Of a stretch of DNA of 15,767 nucleotides, positions 7,558 to 13,589 are shown in pieces; within the stretch, counting starts at the first letter, position 1; each line of letters starts with the position of its first letter. The position numbers and the translations under genes are program-made. Location: positions 1 through 15,767 of the forward strand of contig ONVR01000332.1 of NCBI GenBank assembly GCA_900321335.1, given 5' to 3'. Source of the DNA: an uncultured Eubacteriales bacterium. GTDB taxonomy: Bacteria > Bacillota > Clostridia > Oscillospirales > Oscillospiraceae. The notes below the pieces were generated by a model. That model searched no databases. It saw only the letters and a list, made by a program, of their open reading frames with translations, and had not been told where the DNA came from.

Positions 7558-8154
7558 TCATCGGTCAAAACCGGGATTTACTGCATAGATGTTTTTCTGA
7601 TTCTGCCGCTCCGTAGCAAGCTGCAGCGCTTCACCGAATCGCTGGTAATGCACGACCTCCCGTTCCCGCAGGAAGCGGATGACGTTGTTGACATCGGGAT
7701 CATCGGACATGCGCAGAATGTTGTCATACGTCACCCGCGCCTTCTGCTCCGCCGCCAGATCTTCGTTCAGATCCGCAATGGGATCACCCGTGACCTGGAG
7801 TGTAGCGGCACTCCAGGGATAGCCGGAGGCGAACTGGGGATAAACGCCGGCTGTGTGATCTACAAAATAGGTCTCAAGGCCGGCGCTGATCACGTCGTCC
7901 GTCGTCATCTTTCTTGTCAGCTGATGAATGACGGTCCCCACGATTTCAAGGTGGGAGAGCTCTTCCGTTCCGATGTCCGTCAGCAGGCCCTTGACCTCTG
8001 CGTACGGCATGCTGTACCGCTGGCTGAGATAGCGCAGCGAGGCGCCCAGTTCGCCGTCCGGCCCCCCGTATTGACTGACAATAAACTTAGCCAGCGCGGG
8101 GTTGGGGTTGGCGATGCGCACGGGATACTCCAGCTTTTTTTGATAAACAAACAT
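7558..8154 (-). CDS. cotJC: Spore coat protein CotJC, manganese-catalase family
   Basis: CotJC is a di-manganese-catalase-like protein placed in the spore coat and made in the mother cell. The 198-aa product opens with the typical KKLEYPVRIANPNP and carries QYGGPDGELGASLRYLSQRY and DIGTEELSHLEIVG. The likely metal ligands are present: Glu35, Glu65, His68, Glu136 and His169, in the spacing known for manganese catalases, so the di-metal site looks intact. The C-terminus is shorter than in secreted or cytosolic catalases, as usual for CotJC. The ATG shares one base with the stop of the upstream cotJA-cotJB gene (TGATG), and its ribosome site GAGGTGG lies inside that gene: tight coupling. Confidence 0.93.
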   Translation of the reverse strand: MFVYQKKLEYPVRIANPNPALAKFIVSQYGGPDGELGASLRYLSQRYSMPYAEVKGLLTDIGTEELSHLEIVGTVIHQLTRKMTTDDVISAGLETYFVDHTAGVYPQFASGYPWSAATLQVTGDPIADLNEDLAAEQKARVTYDNILRMSDDPDVNNVIRFLREREVVHYQRFGEALQLATERQNQKNIYAVNPGFDR

Positions 8155-8618
8155 CAGTCAGCCACCTCACATACGGAAAACTCCCAGGGCCAGGGATCGT
8201 GAAGCCACGTATAGCTGTCGCATCCCGCCAGATCCTTGAGCATCAGGGGCCCGTGCAACTTTACATACTTCGCGTGTGCCTGACGGGACAACTCGATCAC
8301 GGATTGCAGAAGGGCAAATGCCTCTGCGTCGTCCTTATGGGTGTCCAGGTAGAGATTGAGTTCCTTCATGACAAAATCCAGCGCCATCAGGTCTCCCAGA
8401 TGGGTCCCGGCATAGGGGTTATTCTTGTTGGCCACGTTCATAAACGGAAGATCCAGTCCGGGAAACAGGGTTCCCCTGGTCAAGGCTTCCGTGTTGGCAT
8501 ATTTGGGCGCGTCCTGCTGCTGATACGGAATAAAGACGGCGGACAGCGGCGCGCACTGCGGCAGCGTTCCCTGCTTATAGGTGCAGTCTGTATCGTTGCG
8601 TTCAGGTGTATTGATCAA
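8154..8618 (-). CDS. cotJB: CotJA-CotJB fusion spore coat protein
   Basis: One uninterrupted 154-aa frame contains both small CotJ proteins, which are separate genes in Bacillus subtilis. Residues ~24-60 match CotJA (SAVFIPYQQ...EALTRGTLFPGLDLPF). Residues ~68-146 match CotJB (LMALDFVMKELNLYLDTHKDDAEA, then HAKYVKLHGPLML and TWLHDPWPWEF). A short NVANKNNPYAG linker joins them. Both act in building the inner coat with CotJC. Start: TTG 8618, 6 nt after a perfect GGAGGT (8630-8625); no ATG fits better. The next gene, cotJC, overlaps by one base. Expression by a mother-cell sigma factor (E or K) is expected from the family; only a weak -10-like element was found. The symbol covers the larger part; cotJA is fused to it. 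Confidence 0.88.
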   Translation of the reverse strand: MINTPERNDTDCTYKQGTLPQCAPLSAVFIPYQQQDAPKYANTEALTRGTLFPGLDLPFMNVANKNNPYAGTHLGDLMALDFVMKELNLYLDTHKDDAEAFALLQSVIELSRQAHAKYVKLHGPLMLKDLAGCDSYTWLHDPWPWEFSVCEVAD

Positions 8619-8640
8619 ACCGATACCTCCGATATGTTTT

Positions 8641-8671
8641 TCCGCTCCGGCTGAGAAGGGGCCGGAACGGA
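8641..8671 (-). promoter_or_regulatory. Hairpin in the cotJ leader
   Basis: On the minus strand TCCGTTCCGGC (8671-8661), a 9-nt loop and GCCGGAGCGGA (8651-8641) form an 11-bp stem with one G-U pair, ending 10 nt before GGAGGT. It is followed by A's, so it is not a terminator in this direction; it could protect the mRNA or modulate translation (inference). Confidence 0.45.
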
Positions 8672-8690
8672 TGGGGTCCTCCCCTGCTCC

Positions 8691-8698
8691 ATTCTATG
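8691..8698 (-). promoter_or_regulatory. Possible sporulation sigma -10 element for cotJ
   Basis: The minus strand reads CATAGAAT, close to the CATA-type -10 of sigma E and sigma K promoters, 73 nt before the start codon. No good -35 partner was found, so this is weak. Confidence 0.22.
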
Positions 8699-8809
8699 CC
8701 GGCATCTCCGTTTTGCACCCGGAAAAACAAGTTAACCGGTATGAAAATCAGTAGGAAACCACGAGATATAGTCTATTGCGCACAGAACAGCAACAAGATT
8801 ATGTGGATT

Positions 8810-8838
8810 TTGATGATCAGTCTCACAAATTGTATAAA
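8810..8838 (+). promoter_or_regulatory. Distal promoter P2 of fhs
   Basis: TTGATG (8810-8815), a 17-nt spacer and TATAAA (8833-8838). The -10 box lies inside a 22-bp imperfect palindrome. Confidence 0.45.
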
Positions 8839-8844
8839 TTGTGA
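8823..8844. promoter_or_regulatory. 22-bp imperfect palindrome over the fhs P2 -10 box
   Basis: TCACAA-N10-TTGTGA; 18 of 22 positions fit dyad symmetry. Its position would let a bound dimer block P2. The half-sites point the opposite way from the Rex operator (TTGTGA...TCACAA), so no regulator is named. Confidence 0.4.
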
Positions 8845-8871
8845 ACGGCTGAATTTAGTATATATGCCATA

Positions 8872-8900
8872 TTGAATTGTATTTTGTTTTCTTATATAAT
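8872..8900 (+). promoter_or_regulatory. Proximal promoter P1 of fhs
   Basis: TTGAAT (8872-8877), a 17-nt spacer and TATAAT (8895-8900). Start expected near 8907, giving a ~55-nt leader with the 8921-8935 hairpin and AGGAG (8949-8953) 9 nt before ATG 8963. Confidence 0.75.
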
Positions 8901-8962
8901 GTTTTCGGTGTATTTTAACATCACGCTTTGCGTGAAATATTATCAGTTAGGAGTGCATTGAC

Positions 8963-10636
8963 ATGGGTTTCAAATCCGATATTGAAATCGCCCAGGAAAC
9001 CGAAATGCTGCCGATCGTGAAGATCGCGGAAGCAGCCGGGATCCCCGAAAACTACATTGAGCAGTACGGCAACTACAAGGCAAAGATCGACTACAATCTT
9101 CTGAAGGACAAGCCCCAGGAGAACGGCAAGCTGATCCTTGTCACCGCAATCAACCCCACCCCCGCCGGCGAGGGTAAGACCACCACGACGGTCGGTCTGG
9201 CCGACGGTCTGAAGAAGGTTGGCAAAAAGGTCCTTGTCGCCCTGCGCGAGCCCTCTCTCGGCCCCGTGTTCGGTGTTAAGGGCGGCGCGGCCGGCGGCGG
9301 TTACGCCCAGGTCGTTCCCATGGAGGACATCAACCTCCACTTCACTGGTGATATGCACGCCATCGGCGCTGCCAACAACCTGCTGGCCGCTATGATCGAC
9401 AACCACATCTATCAGGGCAATGCGCTGAACATCGATCCCCGCCGCATCACCTGGAGACGCTGCGTGGATATGAACGACAGACAGCTCAGAAACATCGTTG
9501 ACGGCCTTGGCGGCCGCACCAACGGCACCCCCCGTGAGGACGGCTATGACATTACCGTTGCCTCTGAGGTCATGGCGATTCTGTGCATGTCCAGCGACAT
9601 CGACGACCTGAAGGCCAGAATTGCCCGCATCGTAATTGGCTACACCTATGACGAGAAGCCCGTTACCGCCGGTGATCTGAAGGCCCAGGGCGCCATGGCC
9701 GCTCTGCTGAAGGACGCGCTGAAGCCCAATCTGGTCCAGACGCTGGAGCACACCCCCGCGTTTGTACACGGCGGCCCCTTCGCCAACATTGCCCACGGCT
9801 GTAACTCCGTTATGGCCACCAAGATGGCTCTGAACCTTGCTGACTACGTTGTCACCGAGGCTGGCTTCGGTGCTGACCTGGGCGCCGAGAAGTTCCTGGA
9901 TATCAAGTGCCGCACCGCCGGTCTGCAGCCCTCTGCCGTTGTGATCGTAGCTACGGTCCGCGCCCTGAAGAACCACGGCGGTGTTGCCAAGGCTGACCTG
10001 AACAACGAGAACCTGGAGGCTCTCGAGGCCGGTCTGCCCAACCTGCTGCAGCACGTTGAGAACATCACCAAGGTCTTTAAACTGCCCTGCGTGGTCGCCA
10101 TCAACGCCTTCCCCACCGACACCAAGGCCGAGCTTGACCTGGTTGAGAAGAAGTGCAAGGAGTACGGCGTTAACGTCGCTCTGAGCGAAGTCTGGGCCAA
10201 GGGCGGCGAAGGCGGCGTAGCGCTGGCTGAGGAAGTTCTCCGCCTGTGCGAGCAGCCCAACGAGTTCTCTTACTCCTATGAGCTGGATGCCTCCATCGAG
10301 GAGAAGATCAACGCCATCGCTACCAAGATCTACCGTGCTGACGGCGTCAACTACACCGCCAACGCCAAGAAGCAGATCGCACAGCTGACCGCTCTGGGCT
10401 TTGACAAGCTGCCCATCTGCATGGCCAAGACCCAGTACAGTTTCTCCGATGATCAGAACCTGAAGGGTGCTCCCAAGGACTTCACCATCACCGTCAGAAA
10501 CGTCAAGGTTTCCGCTGGCGCCGGCTTCCTGGTTGCCCTCACCGGCGAGATCATGACCATGCCCGGTCTCGGCAAGACACCTTCCGCCGAGAAGATCGAC
10601 GTAGATTCCACCGGTAAGATTTCCGGCCTGTTCTAA
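8963..10636 (+). CDS. fhs: Formate-tetrahydrofolate ligase
   Basis: This enzyme makes 10-formyl-tetrahydrofolate from formate, THF and ATP, the entry step of the methyl branch of the Wood-Ljungdahl pathway and of formate use in purine or glycine/serine metabolism. The 557-aa length is normal. Features: an N-terminal MLPIVKIAEAAGI segment, the P-loop-like TPAGEGKTTTTVGLADGL (66-83), LREPSLGPVFGVKGGAAGGG, and the folate-site signature DINLHFTGDMHAI. The end MPGLGKTPSAEKI...GLF is typical. ATG 8963 follows AGGAG by 9 nt. Codon use is strongly biased (CTG, AAG, GAG, ATC, CCC), suggesting high expression compared with addA. It is followed by fchA after a hairpin-filled gap and is likely the lead gene of the C1 cluster. 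Confidence 0.97.
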   Translation: MGFKSDIEIAQETEMLPIVKIAEAAGIPENYIEQYGNYKAKIDYNLLKDKPQENGKLILVTAINPTPAGEGKTTTTVGLADGLKKVGKKVLVALREPSLGPVFGVKGGAAGGGYAQVVPMEDINLHFTGDMHAIGAANNLLAAMIDNHIYQGNALNIDPRRITWRRCVDMNDRQLRNIVDGLGGRTNGTPREDGYDITVASEVMAILCMSSDIDDLKARIARIVIGYTYDEKPVTAGDLKAQGAMAALLKDALKPNLVQTLEHTPAFVHGGPFANIAHGCNSVMATKMALNLADYVVTEAGFGADLGAEKFLDIKCRTAGLQPSAVVIVATVRALKNHGGVAKADLNNENLEALEAGLPNLLQHVENITKVFKLPCVVAINAFPTDTKAELDLVEKKCKEYGVNVALSEVWAKGGEGGVALAEEVLRLCEQPNEFSYSYELDASIEEKINAIATKIYRADGVNYTANAKKQIAQLTALGFDKLPICMAKTQYSFSDDQNLKGAPKDFTITVRNVKVSAGAGFLVALTGEIMTMPGLGKTPSAEKIDVDSTGKISGLF

Positions 10637-10644
10637 AACATGTG

Positions 10645-10680
10645 AGATCGCCTGTTTTACGGCTGTATGACAGGCGATCT
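10645..10680 (+). terminator. First hairpin after fhs
   Basis: A perfect 11-bp stem AGATCGCCTGT (10645-10655)/ACAGGCGATCT (10670-10680) with a 14-nt loop. No T-run follows; it may act as a processing or stability element or a partial terminator rather than a full stop. Confidence 0.5.
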
Positions 10681-10718
10681 GTATAAAGCCGGGCTAAGAA
10701 TTAGCTCGGCTTTTATAC
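10681..10718 (+). terminator. Second hairpin after fhs, terminator-like
   Basis: GTATAAAGCCGGGCTAA (10681-10697), loop GAA, and 10701-10718 nearly complementary (one G-U pair and one bulge). The T-run TTTT (10711-10714) follows the CGGC half-stem, so the inner part can act as a terminator. A third, imperfect stem follows at 10718-10742 (CGCACC...GGTGCG). Confidence 0.6.
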
Positions 10719-10785
10719 GCACCCGGTTCCCTGCCCGGTGCGTAACAGAAATGAATCGCTCCCAGTGGGAGTATGGGTGGTATTA

Positions 10786-11427
10786 ATGATGAATTTTCCC
10801 AACAAATCCTGTTCTGAATTTGTATCGGAGCTCGCTTCTGCCGCTCCCGTACCCGGCGGCGGCGGCGCAAGCGCCCTGGTGGGTGCCATCGGAACAGCCC
10901 TTGGCGGCATGGTGGCCAGTCTGACGGTCGGCAAGAAAAAATACGCCGACGTGCAGGAGGAGATCATAGCCCTGCAAAACAAGTGCATTACCATTCAGGA
11001 AGAGCTGCTCAGTCTCATTGACAAGGACGCCGAGGGTTTTGCCCCTCTGGCTGCCGCCTACGGTCTTCCCACAGAGACCCAGGAGCAGCGGGATCACAAG
11101 GCTGCCGTCCTGGAAGAAGAAGGCGTTAAAGCCTGCGACATTCCCCTGCAGATCATGGGAAAGTGCTGCGAGGCCATTGACGCCATCGAGATCTTCTCGG
11201 AAAAAGGCAGCAGACTGGCTGTCAGCGATGCCGGCGTAGGCGCCCTGTTCTGCAAGGCTGCCCTGGAGGGCGCCAGCCTGAACGTGTTTATCAACACCAA
11301 GGCGCTGAAGAACCGGGACAAAGCCCGGGAGCTGAACAAGACGGCCAACGACATGCTCAGCGCATACAGTGCAAAAGCCCAGCAGATCTATGAAAAGGTC
11401 GCTGGCGGATTAAAAAATCAGGAGTGA
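10786..11427 (+). CDS. fchA: Methenyltetrahydrofolate cyclohydrolase (FchA, cyclodeaminase family)
   Basis: FchA interconverts 10-formyl-THF and 5,10-methenyl-THF, the step between Fhs and the FolD-like enzyme. The ~213-aa product belongs to the formiminotransferase-cyclodeaminase C-terminal family. The signature APVPGGGGASALVGAIGTALGGMVASLTVGKKKY occupies residues ~20-53; the helical remainder is typical, including the GVKACDIPLQIM segment. Start: the frame is open to 10738, but those codons lie in the intergenic hairpins. ATG 10786 (or the adjacent ATG 10789) is preceded by GGGTGG (10775-10780). A 5-bp hairpin CTCCC-AGT-GGGAG lies just upstream (10759-10771). The stop is 6 nt before folD. 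A related deaminase activity cannot be excluded from sequence, but the context argues for the folate cyclohydrolase. Confidence 0.93.
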   Translation: MMNFPNKSCSEFVSELASAAPVPGGGGASALVGAIGTALGGMVASLTVGKKKYADVQEEIIALQNKCITIQEELLSLIDKDAEGFAPLAAAYGLPTETQEQRDHKAAVLEEEGVKACDIPLQIMGKCCEAIDAIEIFSEKGSRLAVSDAGVGALFCKAALEGASLNVFINTKALKNRDKARELNKTANDMLSAYSAKAQQIYEKVAGGLKNQE

Positions 11428-11433
11428 TATGAT

Positions 11434-12408
11434 ATGGCAAACGTATTGGATTGTAAAGTAGTCGCCCAGGCGATCAAAGACGAGTGCAAAGCAGCCGCCG
11501 AAGAGCTGAAGGCCCAGGGCATTACCCCGAAGCTCGGCATTATCCGTGTCGGCGAGAAGGGCCCCGACCTGTCCTACGAGAAGGGCGCCACCAAGACCAT
11601 GGAAGAGGCCGGCATCGAGGTTGAAGTCTTTGCCATGCCCGCTGACGTGTCCCAGGAGGACTATATCCAGCTCTTCCGCAAGGTCAACGCCGATCCCGCT
11701 ATCCACGGCATTCTGGCGTTCCGTCCCCTGGACAACATCGATGAGAACGAGGCCATTTCCAAGAATCTGAGCCCGGAAAAGGATGTTGACTCCAGCAACC
11801 CCACCAACATGGGCAAGCTCGTCATCAACGATCCCACCGGTCTGTATCCCTGCACCGCCAGCGCCATCGTCGAGGTCATCGACTACTACGCTGAGGAGAT
11901 CAAGAAGGTTGTCCGCCCCAACTACGTTCCCCTTCCCCTTGCCAAGCCCGGCCAGGAGGATGACGTCTGCTGCGGTCTGGACGTGTGCATCATCAACAAC
12001 TCCAACGTTATCGGCAAGCCAGTGTCCATGATGCTCACTAACCGCTTTGCCACCGTCTCCATCGTGCATCATCTGACCCACGAGGAGGTCAAGAACGATT
12101 ACATCAAGAGAGCGGATGTGGTCATCTGCGCCGTTCCCTTCAAGAACTCTGTAACTGCCGACATGATCAAGGAAGGCGCCGTCGTCATTGACGCCGCTGT
12201 TATCCGCGAGAAAGCCTTTGACGCGGACGGCAATCCCATCATGAACGAAAAGACCGGCAAGCAGAAGGTCATCACCCTGGGCTGCTGCTCTCCCGACGTG
12301 GAGGAGAAGGCCAGCTGGAAGACCCCTGTGCCCGGCGTCGGCTCCATCACCTCCGCCCTGCTGGCCAAGAATCTGATCAAGGCCTGCAAGGTGCTCAACG
12401 GCAAATAA
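11434..12408 (+). CDS. folD: FolD-like methylenetetrahydrofolate dehydrogenase, probably without cyclohydrolase activity
   Basis: Family: methylene-THF dehydrogenase/methenyl-THF cyclohydrolase. The 324-aa product is about 40 residues longer than usual FolD (~285), with extra sequence at ~150-182 and ~260-276. Conserved family parts: SYEKGATKTMEEAGI (47-61), SPEKDVDS (113-120), LYPCTA, SNVIGKPVSMML, KTPVPGVGSIT. By gap-free alignment with human MTHFD1, Tyr52 is kept (Tyr48) and Asp125 is kept (Asp119), but the catalytic Lys56 is Ala52 and Gln100 is Phe96 (AFRPLD instead of VQLPL). Those two residues are needed for cyclohydrolase activity, so the protein is inferred to be dehydrogenase-only, with FchA doing the other step. 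GRS of the dinucleotide site reads NNS, which may favour NAD over NADP. AGGAG (11420-11424), overlapping the fchA stop, precedes ATG 11434. Confidence 0.9.
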   Translation: MANVLDCKVVAQAIKDECKAAAEELKAQGITPKLGIIRVGEKGPDLSYEKGATKTMEEAGIEVEVFAMPADVSQEDYIQLFRKVNADPAIHGILAFRPLDNIDENEAISKNLSPEKDVDSSNPTNMGKLVINDPTGLYPCTASAIVEVIDYYAEEIKKVVRPNYVPLPLAKPGQEDDVCCGLDVCIINNSNVIGKPVSMMLTNRFATVSIVHHLTHEEVKNDYIKRADVVICAVPFKNSVTADMIKEGAVVIDAAVIREKAFDADGNPIMNEKTGKQKVITLGCCSPDVEEKASWKTPVPGVGSITSALLAKNLIKACKVLNGK

Positions 12409-12427
12409 TTCCGCAACCGGAAAACAC

Positions 12428-12458
12428 ACGTCCCGGACTGTATTCCAGTCCGGGACGT
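12428..12458 (+). terminator. Hairpin after folD
   Basis: A perfect 13-bp stem ACGTCCCGGACTG (12428-12440)/CAGTCCGGGACGT (12446-12458), loop TATTC. No T-run follows directly; works together with the next hairpin between convergent genes. Confidence 0.7.
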
Positions 12459-12466
12459 ACACTATG

Positions 12467-12500
12467 CAAAAAATCAGCCCTGAAGCGTCAGGGCTGATTT
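12467..12500 (-). terminator. Terminator between convergent folD and formate channel genes
   Basis: A perfect 13-bp stem AAATCAGCCCTGA (12471-12483)/TCAGGGCTGATTT (12488-12500), loop AGCG. On the minus strand it ends in TTTTTT (12473-12468), a classic terminator for the channel gene; on the plus strand only TTT follows, so it is weaker for folD. Confidence 0.85.
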
Positions 12501-12534
12501 CCATTATATTACGCAAGTACAGGAAACAATGCAG

Positions 12535-13311
12535 TCAGGGTGCGCTGTACTTTCTGTGGGAGAAGATCAGCCAGTAGCCGCCTCCCACCAGAACGCCGCC
12601 GCCGACGATGTTGCCAAGGGTTGCAGGGATCAGATTTCTGAAAATGACGCGCAGAACAGTCAATCCCTCCGGCATGGCGCCGCTTTTCAGCGCCTGCAGC
12701 ATCCCGGCCGGAAAATAGAACATGTTGGCAACGCAGTGCTCAAAGCCGCTGACCACGAAAGCCATAATGGGAAGAAACACCAGGATGACTTTCCCCTCCA
12801 GCGTCATGGTGCCGAAGCTCATCCACACGGCGATGCAGACGAGAATATTGCACAGGACGCCTTTGACAAACGCATCGCCAAAGCCCAGGTTGGCCTTGGC
12901 CGCAGCTGTGTCGATCAGCGCCTGGGCCACTTCGGGGTTGGAAAAGACATTGCCATAGACGGCAATGGCGGCTACGAGGCCAGCGCCGATGAGATTCCCG
13001 AAGTAAACGACACACCAGTTTCTGAGCATCCCGTGAACGGTTGCCCGGCGCTCCAGGACGGCAAGTGTGATCAGACAGTTTCCCGTGAACAGCTCGCTTC
13101 CCGCTGTGACCACCATGGCCAACCCGCAGGTAAAAACACAGGCGCCGGCAAACTTATTTGCATAGACATTTGTAAACACAGATGCAATTCCCGCCAGCGC
13201 AATGAAGATCCCGGCAAAGATCGCCAGGAAAAACATTTTCGAAAGGGACATCACAGATTTGGCAAAACCAACGTCAGAAAGTCGTTCAGCAATATCCGCC
13301 GGTGAAAACAT
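12535..13311 (-). CDS. focA: Formate/nitrite transporter family channel (FocA-like)
   Basis: A pentameric FNT-family inner-membrane channel for small monovalent anions. The 258-aa length is typical. Six hydrophobic segments are visible (about 27-48, 56-72, 100-120, 148-168, 174-190, 222-247). Signature parts: SELFTGN (72-78), LRNWCVVYFGNLIGA (96-110), and VSGFEHCVANMFYFPAGM (187-204) with the central pore histidine at His192, matching His209 of E. coli FocA. The neighbouring fhs cluster and formate-linked oxidoreductase favour formate over nitrite or hydrosulfide; this is inference from context. ATG 13311 follows GGTGG (about 13325-13321, minus strand). It is transcribed from its own strong promoter, divergent from the flavoprotein gene and convergent with folD. 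Confidence 0.9.
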   Translation of the reverse strand: MFSPADIAERLSDVGFAKSVMSLSKMFFLAIFAGIFIALAGIASVFTNVYANKFAGACVFTCGLAMVVTAGSELFTGNCLITLAVLERRATVHGMLRNWCVVYFGNLIGAGLVAAIAVYGNVFSNPEVAQALIDTAAAKANLGFGDAFVKGVLCNILVCIAVWMSFGTMTLEGKVILVFLPIMAFVVSGFEHCVANMFYFPAGMLQALKSGAMPEGLTVLRVIFRNLIPATLGNIVGGGVLVGGGYWLIFSHRKYSAP

Positions 13312-13353
13312 CAGAAACCACCATACTTTTTCGTATATTTTGCACGCTCAAAT

Positions 13354-13382
13354 ATTATAGGCACGGAATTCGGGAAAGTCAA
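13354..13382 (-). promoter_or_regulatory. Consensus sigma-A promoter of the formate channel gene
   Basis: On the minus strand TTGACT (13382-13377), a 17-nt spacer and TATAAT (13359-13354): almost perfect consensus with ideal spacing. Start near 13347, leader about 36 nt. Confidence 0.88.
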
Positions 13383-13454
13383 TGCTTTTTCATATTTGTT
13401 GTGGAAACAAACCGTCTTTTTTGTAAAAATGCGCCGTAAAGTATAAATTGGGAA

Positions 13455-13483
13455 TTGTATAACAGGAGGTTTTCTGCTATAAT
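13455..13483 (+). promoter_or_regulatory. Extended -10 promoter of the flavoprotein/Fe-S enzyme operon
   Basis: TTGTAT (13455-13460), a 17-nt spacer ending in TGC, and TATAAT (13478-13483); the TGC directly before TATAAT gives an extended -10. Expected start near 13490, leaving a ~120-nt leader. A second TATAAT (13501-13506) lacks a -35. Confidence 0.75.
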
Positions 13484-13519
13484 GATTTACTAGGATAATG
13501 TATAATTTGTCCGGTTATC

Positions 13520-13553
13520 GGATCCGGCAGGATCCCTGGCCTTTTGGGGGCCA
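13520..13553 (+). promoter_or_regulatory. Two tandem hairpins in the leader
   Basis: GGATCC-GGCA-GGATCC (13520-13535) is a perfect 6-bp stem with a 4-nt loop, followed at once by TGGCC-TTTTGGG-GGCCA (13537-13553). No T-run follows, so not a simple terminator. Confidence 0.5.
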
Positions 13554-13556
13554 ATG

Positions 13557-13586
13557 AGGGAAACAAAGGGAAACGAAAGGAAAATC
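13557..13586 (+). repeat. Purine-rich 10-bp repeat, about three units
   Basis: AGGGAAACAA (13557-13566), AGGGAAACGA (13567-13576), then a diverged AAGGAAAATC (13577-13586). The last unit supplies the ribosome site of the 8-codon ORF at 13590. Single-stranded purine tracts like this can aid ribosome loading or bind a regulator; no function is shown. Confidence 0.55.
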
Positions 13587-13589
13587 AAA

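Larger units (their letters stand above)
8619..8962. other. Divergent intergenic region between cotJ operon and fhs
   Basis: No coding potential. The left part holds the cotJ ribosome site, leader hairpin and a sporulation-like -10. The right part is strongly AT-rich and holds two promoters and a near-palindrome for fhs, plus a small leader hairpin TCACGC-TTT-GCGTGA (8921-8935). Nothing recognised in 8700-8805; no known riboswitch fold was seen. Confidence 0.6.

Noticed and set aside
7459..8202. Plus-strand frame opposite cotJC
   Set aside because: Runs through the cotJC terminator and the amidase promoter; no motif, while cotJC is certain on the other strand.
8823..8844. Rex (NADH-sensing) operator upstream of fhs
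   Set aside because: The half-sites are in reversed order compared with TTGTGA...TCACAA.
8921..10054. 377-aa minus-strand frame opposite fhs
   Set aside because: Low-complexity antisense product of the fhs codon bias; begins inside fhs and has no family motif.
11410..12516. 368-aa minus-strand frame opposite folD
   Set aside because: Antisense shadow; crosses the terminator hairpins and has no motif.
13395..13411. Rex operator between the divergent promoters
   Set aside because: TTGTT and AACAA are separated by 5 nt instead of the 8 expected for the clostridial consensus.
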